Below are positions 35,043 to 43,577 of a stretch of DNA of 64,000 nt, piece after piece. Source of the DNA: a bacterium (GTDB lineage: Bacteria > Myxococcota_A > UBA9160 > SZUA-336); assembly GCA_024226335.1 (NCBI GenBank), contig JAAELY010000249.1, positions 1 to 64,000 of the forward strand. The letters are read 5' to 3'. The first letter of the stretch is position 1, and every line of letters begins with the position of its first letter. The notes under the pieces were generated by a model. The model did not search any database and was not told where the DNA came from. It saw only the letters and a list, made by a program, of their open reading frames with translations. Position numbers and translations under genes: made by a program.

Positions 35043-35605
35043 GGCTTCCTAGCCCTCCTTCCGGTCATCCTCGCTCCAGCGCTGCACTACGGAAATTCCG
35101 CCCATTGCAGTTTACGCGTTGACAGGTGCTTGGAGCAAGCGGCGTGCCGCTCCAGAGTTGTCTCTTCCAGAGCTTCCGCACAAACGCGAATGTGAGCTAA
35201 CTCCCCGAAGTAGTTGAAATTGGTTGGATCAACGGGCCTCGAGACCCATCCGGAGTGAGCGAAAGAATGAGAATTTCCGAATCATCCCACCGACAGATGT
35301 GGCGTTTCTGGACACCGAGCATGGAAGCGGGAAACTGGAAACGGGCCAAAAGCTCAGTATGGGCGTATTGCGGGATCACAGCACCATTGCAAGCGGGGCC
35401 GCCTCTTCTGTCGACCTCGACGTGTCGTTTCAGCGCCATCCTGGAGCTGGGCACAGGCCTTGCTCTCGTGCTGCTATAGAGTCAATTCACTCGAATGGGT
35501 CCTTTTTCGGCATTCGGAGCTGGACAGGACGACGCTGTGCGACAAACAAGCTGAAGCATATTGACTCACTTCAAAGACAGCTGTGACTTTTTCCGACACG
35601 AGAAA
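35043..35605. other. Divergent intergenic region of about 560 bases
   Basis: This is the promoter-side gap between the minus-strand cytochrome operon and the plus-strand 15-haem gene. I see no credible gene in it. TGGAGC and GCTCCA at 35131-35136 and 35149-35154 flank a GC-rich inner stem and form a hairpin or operator. A TTGACA hexamer lies at 35119-35124, but no good -10 follows at the right spacing. The length suggests elaborate control. Confidence 0.5.
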
Positions 35606-37096
35606 ATGAGAGAATCGGCCTTCATGCACATCGGAACTCCAGAAGCAGGAGCACAGGGCAGCCGCGTCACAGTTCCAGCGGGCGGCGGTCGGAACAGCCT
35701 CAACCCGCGGATTATTCGTGCGCTATGGACCGGCTCCTTTGCCATCTGGTCATTGCTAGCGGTTCCTCTGAGCGCGGAAGTGCCAGAACAGCTCAATCCC
35801 GATGCCGCATGCGCCAGCGCGGCCTGCCACGGGTTCATCGAGCAGGCGCCACATCGTCACTGGGCGGAGTTCTCTGGCCCTGAGGCCTGCCGGGAATGCC
35901 ATTCGTCGGACGACCCACGCAAACACGTCTTCGAGACAGACGACTCAGAGGAGAGCTGTTTCGGCTGCCATTCGGAATTGGGCGAGAGGATGGGTGCTGC
36001 GAAAACCGTGCATGAAGCAGCGGAGGATGGCGGCTGTCTGGATTGTCACGATCCGCATGCAGGGGAAACTGCGGCGTTATTGAACGACGACGTCAAGGAC
36101 GACAATCTCCAGGATCTGTGTTTCGGCTGCCACGACGAGGATATCGTCGAAGGCGAGTACAAACACGGACCCGTCGACGCAGGTGCATGTACGCAGTGCC
36201 ACGATCCGCATGCCTCGTCCCGAGCCAAGCTGCTTCGCCACAAAGGAATGGCATTGTGCGAGAGCTGTCACGAAGAGATTGCCGATCTGGTCAAGAGTTC
36301 GGAGCACGTTCACGATCCGGCGCGGGATGACTGTATCGATTGTCACAACCCGCATAGCAGTAACCATCCAGTGATGCTGATTGCCGAGAAGCAGAAGATA
36401 TGTGCTGAATGCCACGCAGACATCGTCAACGGTGCAAACAATGCGAGCGTGGATCATGCTCCCGTGAAGACGCGTGATGAATGTCTGAGTTGCCACTCGC
36501 CGCATGCGTCCGACCATGCGGCCGTCTTGACGAAACCCGAGCGGGACCTGTGCCTGGGTTGCCACGACAAGCGTGTGGAGTCTGGTGACGACGTGCTCAC
36601 CAACATTTTGCGTCGGCTCGAGGAGCACTCGGCCTGGCACGAACCGATCCGGAAGGATGGTTGTACAGCCTGCCATGACCCTCATGGGAATGGTGAATTT
36701 CGGCTGTTGAAGAAGCGCTTCCCTGAGCGCTTCTACAGCCCCTTCCGGGTCAGGAACTACGGACTGTGTTTTTCGTGTCATGAATCGAATCTGGTCACGA
36801 GTCGGCGCACCCGAAGTGCCACCGCGTTCCGCGATGGAGACCGCAACCTGCATTTCGTGCACGTCAATAAGAAGCAACGCGGTCGCACCTGCCGTGCATG
36901 TCACGATCTGCATGCCGGCGACGGTGAGGCGATGATCTCGGAGACGATCCAGTTCGGAGGCTGGCAGATGCCGCTGCACTACGAATCGACTTCGAACGGT
37001 GGCTCCTGCCAGCCCGGCTGTCACGAAGCCGAGGCCTACGAACGCAGCAAAGAGAAATCGGTCAATTCCGATGCTCTCCCCGGAACTGTTCGTTAG
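35606..37096 (+). CDS. Large multihaem c-type cytochrome (about 15 haem motifs)
   Basis: A 496-residue exported cytochrome; ATG 35624 is an alternative start. A long n-region leads to a hydrophobic core (RALWTGSFAIWSLLAVPLSA). Haem motifs are CASAACH (CX4CH), CRECH, CFGCH, CLDCH, CFGCH, CTQCH, CESCH, CIDCH, CAECH, CLSCH, CLGCH, CTACH, CFSCH, CRACH and CQPGCH (CX3CH). Residues 115-390 are a tandem array of doubled-CXXCH repeats, each with CxxCHxPHA, a hydrophobic L-L pair, then LCxxCH. Plus-strand orientation, opposite to the conduit operon, with a tetrahaem gene downstream. Probably a periplasmic or surface electron wire. Confidence 0.9.
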   Translation: MRESAFMHIGTPEAGAQGSRVTVPAGGGRNSLNPRIIRALWTGSFAIWSLLAVPLSAEVPEQLNPDAACASAACHGFIEQAPHRHWAEFSGPEACRECHSSDDPRKHVFETDDSEESCFGCHSELGERMGAAKTVHEAAEDGGCLDCHDPHAGETAALLNDDVKDDNLQDLCFGCHDEDIVEGEYKHGPVDAGACTQCHDPHASSRAKLLRHKGMALCESCHEEIADLVKSSEHVHDPARDDCIDCHNPHSSNHPVMLIAEKQKICAECHADIVNGANNASVDHAPVKTRDECLSCHSPHASDHAAVLTKPERDLCLGCHDKRVESGDDVLTNILRRLEEHSAWHEPIRKDGCTACHDPHGNGEFRLLKKRFPERFYSPFRVRNYGLCFSCHESNLVTSRRTRSATAFRDGDRNLHFVHVNKKQRGRTCRACHDLHAGDGEAMISETIQFGGWQMPLHYESTSNGGSCQPGCHEAEAYERSKEKSVNSDALPGTVR

Positions 37097-37272
37097 CTGA
37101 ACTGTTGCACATCTTCTGCACGTAGTATGCGCATGCATCTACGGCGCAGTTCTGCCGCAAACTAATGTCGTTCTCCAGAGCCGCCGATGTCGCACGCAGC
37201 GCCGCGGCAATAGATCGGGATTTTCGTTGATCGAGCCCAGCGCGAAGCAACTCGTGTTGAGAGGCTCGGCGG
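37097..37272 (+). other. Intergenic spacer between two cytochrome genes
   Basis: The 176 bases between the 15-haem and second tetrahaem genes contain no convincing hairpin or promoter. Cotranscription is likely but not proven by the sequence. Confidence 0.4.
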
Positions 37273-37998
37273 ATGCGCAGAATCCATGCTCTGATTTCGT
37301 TCAATGTTGTAGCGAGCCTATGCCTGCCACTTCATCTTGCGTGGGCCACAGGTGCGGAAGGTATCGCGGGCAGCGTGCACGACTTCACCCGCGCGCGATC
37401 CATAGGTAGGGACGAGATATCAAACCCGCATCTTCGCAGTGGTGGGCTCGATCGGGCTTGCGGGGCCTGCCACGGGCCTTCCGACGCGCCGCAAGAGCAG
37501 CGGCCGTCCCTGGCCAAGCCCCCCTGGGGTAGCGGGCTGACTGCTCGAGTACGTTTCGAATCGTATGCCGAGCCCGTCAACCGAGGTAGCTGGCAGCTTC
37601 GTACTGGAAATGATGCGCCGGCTGGTGTTTCGAAGCTCTGCTTGAGCTGTCATGATGGGGTCGTCGCGCGGAATAGCCTTCTCGGCCAATCGAACGAGAA
37701 CGGGGATGCCTCCAATAGCAGGTCTGCACGAGCCAGCGCATCGGGTGATTCGGGGCTCGCGAAGCGCCACCCGATCTCAGTCGAATCCACGGACCGATCC
37801 GCGAATGCCGGGCAGGGACCGTCTTCCAAGCCCCACCCAAGACGGATCGAGTGCTCCACATGTCACGATGTGCACGAGCGGGGCGCCAGGCCCGGTCCGG
37901 TTGCAGCAAGGAAATCCCTACAGGTTCCCGCTTCGATGGACCTGGCAGGCAACGACGCCAACGGTGATGCAGCATGCGTCGCCTGCCATAGCAAGTAG
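37273..37998 (+). CDS. Tetrahaem c-type cytochrome (second copy)
   Basis: A 241-residue exported protein with signal peptide ending near LAWATG. It carries four motifs: CGACHGPSD, SKLCLSCHDGV, ECSTCHDVH and CVACHSK. GSVHDFT after the signal and HPIS before motif three match the gene at 34203 (GSPHDFT, HPIS), so the two are paralogues flanking the 15-haem gene. The region between motifs two and three is serine/arginine rich and poorly conserved. ATG 37288 is a possible alternative start. It likely shuttles electrons in the periplasm. Confidence 0.88.
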   Translation: MRRIHALISFNVVASLCLPLHLAWATGAEGIAGSVHDFTRARSIGRDEISNPHLRSGGLDRACGACHGPSDAPQEQRPSLAKPPWGSGLTARVRFESYAEPVNRGSWQLRTGNDAPAGVSKLCLSCHDGVVARNSLLGQSNENGDASNSRSARASASGDSGLAKRHPISVESTDRSANAGQGPSSKPHPRRIECSTCHDVHERGARPGPVAARKSLQVPASMDLAGNDANGDAACVACHSK

Positions 37999-38055
37999 AC
38001 GAGCCTCGGCTTTTCGGCGGTGAATTTCGACGCAGAGCGTTTCAGCTTCTTCGCA

Positions 38056-41000
38056 TTACTCCGAGTGACGCACCGCGGAAACGGCCAGTTCCGGCACTTC
38101 CGCACTCGGATGCCTGTTCTTGGGTCCGACTGCAGGCAGGTTTGCTCTCGGGCTTTCGATCAGGGAGTAGAGCACAGGGACCACGAAGAGGGTGAGGGCC
38201 GAGGCCAGGAGCAATCCCGAGATGATCGTGACTCCGAGGGGTACCCAGAACTCTCCACCCGAAGTCAGATTCAGTGTGAGCGGGAGCAGGCCGGCGATCG
38301 TAGTAAAGGTCGTGAGCAACACGGGTCGCAGACGTTCCGACGAAGCGAAGCGCAGAGCGTCATTCAGGATCATCCCAGCTCTGCGCTTGCGATTGATGGC
38401 ATCGACCATGACGATTCCGTCGTTTACGACAATGCCTGTAAGCGACACGATGCCAATGAAGACCATGAAGCTGAACGGTGTGCCCGTGATGAGAAGTCCG
38501 AGAGTCACGCCTACTACCGAGAGCGGAACACCGAGCAGTACGATGAAAGGCTGCCGGAGCGAGTTGAACTGTACGGCGATCACGATGTAGATCAGAAGCA
38601 ATCCCCACTTCAGAGCCTGCCACAAGCTCGTGTAGGACCGGTCGCGTTCCTCAGTTTCGCCACCGAACTCGAGAGCGATATCACCGGGTAGCGTCATTGC
38701 TGCCAATGCCTCACGCGCCGTCGTTTCCAACAGGACCGTGGAGAATCCTTCGACAGCGTCGGCCCGCACGGTCACCGTGCGACGGCCATTGTGGCGGAAG
38801 ATCGCGTTCTGGCCGAAGTCGAGCCAGATCCTCGCGATCTCGCCCAGCGGGACGAGCCGTCCATCTGCTGCGCGCAGAGGAAGTTCACCAACCTGATCCA
38901 TAGTGTGCGGTGTGGTGTCAGGTGCACGCAGGCGCAGGTCGACGCGTTCGTCGCCCATCCACATACGACCGACATCTACGCCGTGAAAGGAGGTAAGCAG
39001 GGCATTCGAGACTTGCTCAGGCAAGATACCGAAGCGCGCGGAAGCGCGGGCCCGATCCAGGTCCACACGAATCTCGGGCCGTGTGCGGTCGTAATCCATG
39101 CGCACGTCGGTCGCTCCAGGAAGGCTGCTCAGGCGCCGCTCGATACGCTCTGCGGCATTGGCTACTTGCTCGAGCGATTCACCTTTCACGCGGATTGCGA
39201 GCGCGGCCCCAACCGGCGGGCCTCCCTCGAGTTCCTGGAGGTCGATCTCTACCCCTGCGTAGACTTCCAATTGTCTGCGCAACTTCGCCACTAGCGTACT
39301 CTGGTCAAACTCACGCTCCGATCCCGGTACGAGTTCTACGTCGATCTTGCCGTACTCCGGTCCAACCCTGGCCCCATCTCGTCCTTCAGACGAAAGAGCG
39401 CCCGTGTCGCCCGTGGTCAGGACCCAATGCTTCACTTCGGACATTTCGCGTAGGTGTTCACCGATCAACTGTCCGACGTGATCTGTCTCGGCGAGTGGGG
39501 TACCCAGCGGAAGTGCATAGTTGACGATGAAACGCGCCTGATCGCTGGCCGGCAAGAAGATCGAGTCGATCACATTCGTGATGTACAGGGTACCTGCGCC
39601 CAGAAAGGCGATCGTTGCGGTGGCCAGAATCGATACTCGCATCCGCAGTGCACGCATGAGGGCACGCTCGTAGACAGGGCGGATCCGTTCGAAGTCGGGT
39701 GACCATGTGAACTTGCGCGTGCGGCTCGTGCGTTCGCTAGGACGAAGCTGAGCGGCTACCGCCGGCAGCAGAAGATGGTCGACGAAAACCGAGCCGATCA
39801 GTGCAAAGGCTACGACCTTTGGCATTACAGACATGAACTGGCCCATGACTCCGACCATCAGCAGCATCGGCAGGAATGCGGCCACGGTCGTAAGGTCCGC
39901 TGAGATCACGGGCATGCCGACTTTTCCAATTCCCGTCTTGGCAGCCTCGACCGACGTCGCACCTGCCTCCGCCTCGGCGTAGATCGCTTCTCCCACGATG
40001 ATCGCCCCATCGACTACGAGCCCCAGTACCAGGATCAACGAGAACAGCGCGATATTGCTGATCTCCATGTCAAACAAGTACAAGCCCACGAACGTGACCA
40101 GAACCGAAATTGGCAATACGCTGCCCACTAGCAAGGCGCGACGCACTCCGAAAACCGTGAAGAGCACGAGCACCACGAGCACCAGACCGATCGCTCCACT
40201 CGTGCCAAGCTGACGGATCATCCGAGCGATCTCATCTGATGCGTCAGAGTGCGTTTCAATTTGTATTCCGGGTGGCAGAGAGGAGCGCACTCGTGTGATC
40301 ATGGCCTCGAGCTGTTCGACGGTCTCCATGGTGTTCACGTCGGGCCGTCTGCGCACGATCAGGGTCACACTGGGTTCGCCATCGAGCCATGCTCCCGACG
40401 TCCGCCTTACGTGACCCACCTCTACACGCGCGACGTCCCGCAGATGCAGGCTTCCTGCACCATTGGCCAGGACGACGATAGAGCGGATCTCTTCCAATGA
40501 GTGGAACTCGCCCGTAGTGCGGATCAAATGGCTCGAGCCGCGGCCTCGTAGTTCGCCCGAAGGTCGTCCACTGCTCTGACGGCCGATGGCGGCTACCAGA
40601 TCCTGTAGGGTCAGGCCATGCTGCGTGAGTGAGGGAGGATCAGCGAGGATCCACACCTCGCGCTCGAGCCCGCCGAAAACGTCAACGCGGCTCACTCCCG
40701 CAACGGTTTCCAGGTCGGGCGCCAGGTCCTCGGCAATCTCTCGAAGCCTGTACTGGTCACCACCTCCGTGTAGCGTGAAGAACACGATCGGTAGATCATC
40801 GAAACTGATCTCGCGCACGATCGGTGCGTCAGCATCGTCGGGAAACTCCGACTCCACCAGACTGGTTTCATCGCGGACGGAGCGCAGACTCTCCTTCATG
40901 TCGGCACGATCCTCGAACTCCAGGATGTGCGTCGATACACCATCGCTCGCGATCGAGGTGAGATGGCGTAGGTCAGCGAGTGTTCCGAGCTGTTCGTCTA

Positions 41001-41199
41001 GATCGACGGTGATCTCCGCTTCGACCTCCTCGGGCGAAGCTCCGACATAGGGCACGTAGACCACCGAGAACGGAATCTGCACCTCAGGTGCTCGATTGAC
41101 AGGCAGCTCTGAAAGGCACCAGATTCCCAACAGCGAGACCAGCACGGCTGCAAGGTAGATCGGGAGTGGTCTCCCTATCGTCTTCTGAAAGATCTTCAA
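38056..41199 (-). CDS. RND-family inner-membrane transporter
   Basis: A 1047-residue proton-driven efflux pump of the AcrB/MexB/CusA superfamily with the expected 12 spans and two large periplasmic loops. The ends are clear: MKIFQKTIGRPLPIYLAAVLV at the N-terminus, ELPVNRAPEVQIP after the first span, YVGASPEEVEAEIT, and in the middle a span 4 segment LILVLGLVVDGAIIVGEAI, where an Asp of the proton relay sits. The substrate class (drug, solvent, metal) cannot be read with confidence. The start overlaps the stop of the adaptor gene (ATGA). No TolC-type outer-membrane gene is adjacent. Confidence 0.92.
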   Translation of the reverse strand: MKIFQKTIGRPLPIYLAAVLVSLLGIWCLSELPVNRAPEVQIPFSVVYVPYVGASPEEVEAEITVDLDEQLGTLADLRHLTSIASDGVSTHILEFEDRADMKESLRSVRDETSLVESEFPDDADAPIVREISFDDLPIVFFTLHGGGDQYRLREIAEDLAPDLETVAGVSRVDVFGGLEREVWILADPPSLTQHGLTLQDLVAAIGRQSSGRPSGELRGRGSSHLIRTTGEFHSLEEIRSIVVLANGAGSLHLRDVARVEVGHVRRTSGAWLDGEPSVTLIVRRRPDVNTMETVEQLEAMITRVRSSLPPGIQIETHSDASDEIARMIRQLGTSGAIGLVLVVLVLFTVFGVRRALLVGSVLPISVLVTFVGLYLFDMEISNIALFSLILVLGLVVDGAIIVGEAIYAEAEAGATSVEAAKTGIGKVGMPVISADLTTVAAFLPMLLMVGVMGQFMSVMPKVVAFALIGSVFVDHLLLPAVAAQLRPSERTSRTRKFTWSPDFERIRPVYERALMRALRMRVSILATATIAFLGAGTLYITNVIDSIFLPASDQARFIVNYALPLGTPLAETDHVGQLIGEHLREMSEVKHWVLTTGDTGALSSEGRDGARVGPEYGKIDVELVPGSEREFDQSTLVAKLRRQLEVYAGVEIDLQELEGGPPVGAALAIRVKGESLEQVANAAERIERRLSSLPGATDVRMDYDRTRPEIRVDLDRARASARFGILPEQVSNALLTSFHGVDVGRMWMGDERVDLRLRAPDTTPHTMDQVGELPLRAADGRLVPLGEIARIWLDFGQNAIFRHNGRRTVTVRADAVEGFSTVLLETTAREALAAMTLPGDIALEFGGETEERDRSYTSLWQALKWGLLLIYIVIAVQFNSLRQPFIVLLGVPLSVVGVTLGLLITGTPFSFMVFIGIVSLTGIVVNDGIVMVDAINRKRRAGMILNDALRFASSERLRPVLLTTFTTIAGLLPLTLNLTSGGEFWVPLGVTIISGLLLASALTLFVVPVLYSLIESPRANLPAVGPKNRHPSAEVPELAVSAVRHSE

Positions 41200-42293
41200 G
41201 GGCCCATTACCACGGGCCGTGCGATCCGCGAATCTGGGCCCGTACCCCGTAAAACGGAATCGTCGATGTGAACGGCGACATCATCGTCGAGATCGTGTTG
41301 TCCCCGAACGACGAGTGCATCGCTAGGGGTGGCGCCGGTGAGTACCAGTCGGTCGCCATGCAGCCAGGCCTCCTCGACGGTTTTCTCTCTCGCGCGACCA
41401 TCCTGCACGAAGAACACTACCCGCTGTCCCGAGCGCGCGACTGAAGTTTCGAGCGGAATCGACAACGCATCTTCTACCTCACGAGATACGATGCGTGCAC
41501 GTGCGCTCATGCCGGGTTTGAGATGCCCCTCGGGATTGGGGATCAGGATCTCCACAGCGAAAAGCACGCTGCCTTCGGCTGCTGCGGGTGCGATGGCGTG
41601 CACGAGGCCGCTGAAGCCGGAATCGCGAAGCGACGGGACGCTGATCTCGACACGGGCTCCGGGCATGACGTCGCCGATCTGATGTCCAGGCACACCGACT
41701 TCGATCTTCAGCAGATCGAAGTTCAGGAGTCGGGCAACCACTTTGCCAGGAACCACGACCTCACCTGGATCTACGCGCACATCGGCGATGATGCCCGCGA
41801 AACGCGCTTCGAGGTGCCGACGATCGAGCCTTTCCTGAACCAGGTCGAGTTCCGTCCGGCGAAGCTTTGCCGCAGTGGCCGCGGATTCCAGCGTGCTGGC
41901 GCTAGTCGCCTGAGCTTTGCGCAATCCACGCAGGCGTGCGAAGTCGCGCTGTGCATCGGCAAGCCGGAGCTGTGCACGTTCGACCTCGGCTACCTCGAGT
42001 TCGGTGTCGAGCTGGGCGATCTTGTCGCCCTCATTCACTTGCACGCCCTCGCCCAGGATGCGCGCAACGCGTCCGGCGACTTCGAAGCTGAGCGGGAGGC
42101 TTGCTGCCGCTTCGAGGATCCCGACTTTCACCGGAAGCGTGATCGTCTGCTTCGCGCGGGTGAGTTCCCGAACGGCTACCAGAACCGTGCGATCAGGTTC
42201 AGCTCCGGCTGGAAGTGCAGCGACCACCAGAACGGTCAGAAAACCGAGGCGGGTCCAGATTCCCGAAAGCAGTCCGCAATCCGGCGTCGACAC
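41196..42293 (-). CDS. RND efflux periplasmic adaptor (membrane fusion protein)
   Basis: A 365-residue HlyD/AcrA-type adaptor with a signal peptide ending PAGAEP. GTG 42293 follows AGGAGGGTGCC. It shows the paired lipoyl half-motifs (SFEVAGRVARILGEGVQVNEGDKIAQLD and, after the hairpin, ARFAGIIADVRVDPGEVVVPGK), a helical hairpin between them (residues 95-150), then beta-barrel and membrane-proximal segments with LKPGMSARARIVSRE. It would link the RND pump, whose gene it overlaps, to an outer-membrane channel encoded elsewhere. Confidence 0.92.
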   Translation of the reverse strand: MSTPDCGLLSGIWTRLGFLTVLVVAALPAGAEPDRTVLVAVRELTRAKQTITLPVKVGILEAAASLPLSFEVAGRVARILGEGVQVNEGDKIAQLDTELEVAEVERAQLRLADAQRDFARLRGLRKAQATSASTLESAATAAKLRRTELDLVQERLDRRHLEARFAGIIADVRVDPGEVVVPGKVVARLLNFDLLKIEVGVPGHQIGDVMPGARVEISVPSLRDSGFSGLVHAIAPAAAEGSVLFAVEILIPNPEGHLKPGMSARARIVSREVEDALSIPLETSVARSGQRVVFFVQDGRAREKTVEEAWLHGDRLVLTGATPSDALVVRGQHDLDDDVAVHIDDSVLRGTGPDSRIARPVVMGP

Positions 42294-42447
42294 GGCACCC
42301 TCCTCGCGTATGAGGCGATACCGTGTGATCGAGCAAGGCTTGTGCCGACTCGCGATCGATGAGGCGCCGTTTCGGATCCCGGCCGCCCCGAGTCCGGGAC
42401 ATTAGGTCCCAGACATGGGTCAGCTCGGCACCTGGGTCTGCAGACGA

Positions 42448-43431
42448 CTAGACGTCGAAGCCCAGTTCGCGGTATCCGGGAGCGACCCGATCGGTCACGA
42501 GACCGACTCGCTGGAGCTGCGGGACCACGTGGTCATCGAACATTCGAGGTCCGGTATTGGCGAACTCGGGATCGTTGGCTTTTTCCCCGATCTCCTGCAT
42601 CGCCGCGTCGTAGTCGATGCCTACCTCGGTATACACCGCCTGCCGCGACGACAGGATGCCGCCACCCTTGGAGTCCGCCGCGCCTCCGCCACCAGTGGTG
42701 AGCATGCGAACCGCTCCCAACGCAAAATCTTCCACGCGCTCGCGATCGGGATCCGACATGCGCGGGAGTTCTTCCTTCATGTAGATCAGACCGTAGGAGA
42801 CGTGGCGTGCCTCGTCCTGTGCGGTCAGTTCGACCACGTTGCGCAGCAGATCGTCGCGTGTGTTTTCCTTCATCGACTTGAATGTGCCCATCGCCAGGCT
42901 CTCGGTGATGACCTGCATTCCCACGCACTTCATCTGCCAGAGATCGGCCTCGAGGATCGCGTTGAGGACTGCGTGTAGCGAAGGTTCGATGGTATAGACC
43001 TGGTCGAGTCGCGTGATGTAGCGGTGAAACACCTCGACGTGCCGAGCTTCGTCGACGACCTGGGTGGCGGCGTAGAGTTTTCCGTCGATGTCCGGGACGG
43101 CCTCGACGAGCTGTCCGCAGCAGAGCAGTGCACCCTGCTCACCGTGCAGAAACTGGGAAAGCGTCCAGGCGGAGCGCCGCGCTGCAAACTGCTCGCGCGC
43201 CTCGTTCGAGAGCGCCTTGACGAAGTCGTAGCGGGGGAAGCGTTCCCCGCTCGGGTCCAGGATGTCCCCGACTCCCTCCTTGTTGATCTCGAGATCCCAC
43301 GGGATGTCCACCGCCGCGTTCCACTGTTCCTTCTTCGCCTTCTCGTAGAGGTCGCGAAGAGCATTTACATTGGTTTCGTAGTCGAACTTCCAGTGTGTCT
43401 TGAGAGTTGTGACGATGGATTCGAGTGACAT
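42448..43431 (-). CDS. Ferritin-like di-iron protein (RNR R2-like fold)
   Basis: A 327-residue helical protein with two E-x-x-H sites, VVDEARHVEVF (about residue 128) and TAQDEARHVSYG (about 204), plus glutamates in FLHGEQGAL and ITESLAMG, which complete a carboxylate-bridged di-iron centre. This arrangement resembles ribonucleotide reductase R2-like oxidases and AurF-type N-oxygenases. ATG 43431 is chosen because the family-like chain starts there; upstream codons are arginine and proline rich. It is the last minus-strand gene behind the corrinoid operon, but a perfect inverted repeat 88 bases upstream suggests its own regulated promoter. The substrate is unknown. Confidence 0.75.
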   Translation of the reverse strand: MSLESIVTTLKTHWKFDYETNVNALRDLYEKAKKEQWNAAVDIPWDLEINKEGVGDILDPSGERFPRYDFVKALSNEAREQFAARRSAWTLSQFLHGEQGALLCCGQLVEAVPDIDGKLYAATQVVDEARHVEVFHRYITRLDQVYTIEPSLHAVLNAILEADLWQMKCVGMQVITESLAMGTFKSMKENTRDDLLRNVVELTAQDEARHVSYGLIYMKEELPRMSDPDRERVEDFALGAVRMLTTGGGGAADSKGGGILSSRQAVYTEVGIDYDAAMQEIGEKANDPEFANTGPRMFDDHVVPQLQRVGLVTDRVAPGYRELGFDV

Positions 43432-43518
43432 GGAGGATTCCGTCCGAGTTGGGCCGCGAGGGCTCGTTGGGGTGGACCGCGATCTTGTCCGGCCGGGCTC
43501 CACTCTAGCATCTGCGCC

Positions 43519-43542
43519 GTAGTGGACAAGAATGTCCACTAC
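43519..43542. promoter_or_regulatory. Perfect inverted repeat GTAGTGGACA-N4-TGTCCACTAC
   Basis: Two 10-base arms are separated by AGAA between the activator and di-iron genes. On the minus strand, TTGTCC within it and TAGAGT 16 bases on make a possible -35/-10 pair. It looks like an operator, in the style of TetR sites, for the di-iron gene. The cognate regulator is not in the window. Confidence 0.65.
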
Positions 43543-43577
43543 TCCGGGCCCTCTACGCGCTGGATCGGAGCCTCTGA

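Noticed and set aside
35119-35150. Sigma-54 or sigma-70 promoter in the cytochrome control region
   Set aside because: TTGG-N12 lacks the GC of the -12 element, and TTGACA has no good -10 at 16-18 bases.
35224-35586. Small frames in the 560-base divergent region
   Set aside because: No ribosome binding site, signal or family similarity; several short frames overlap, as expected by chance.
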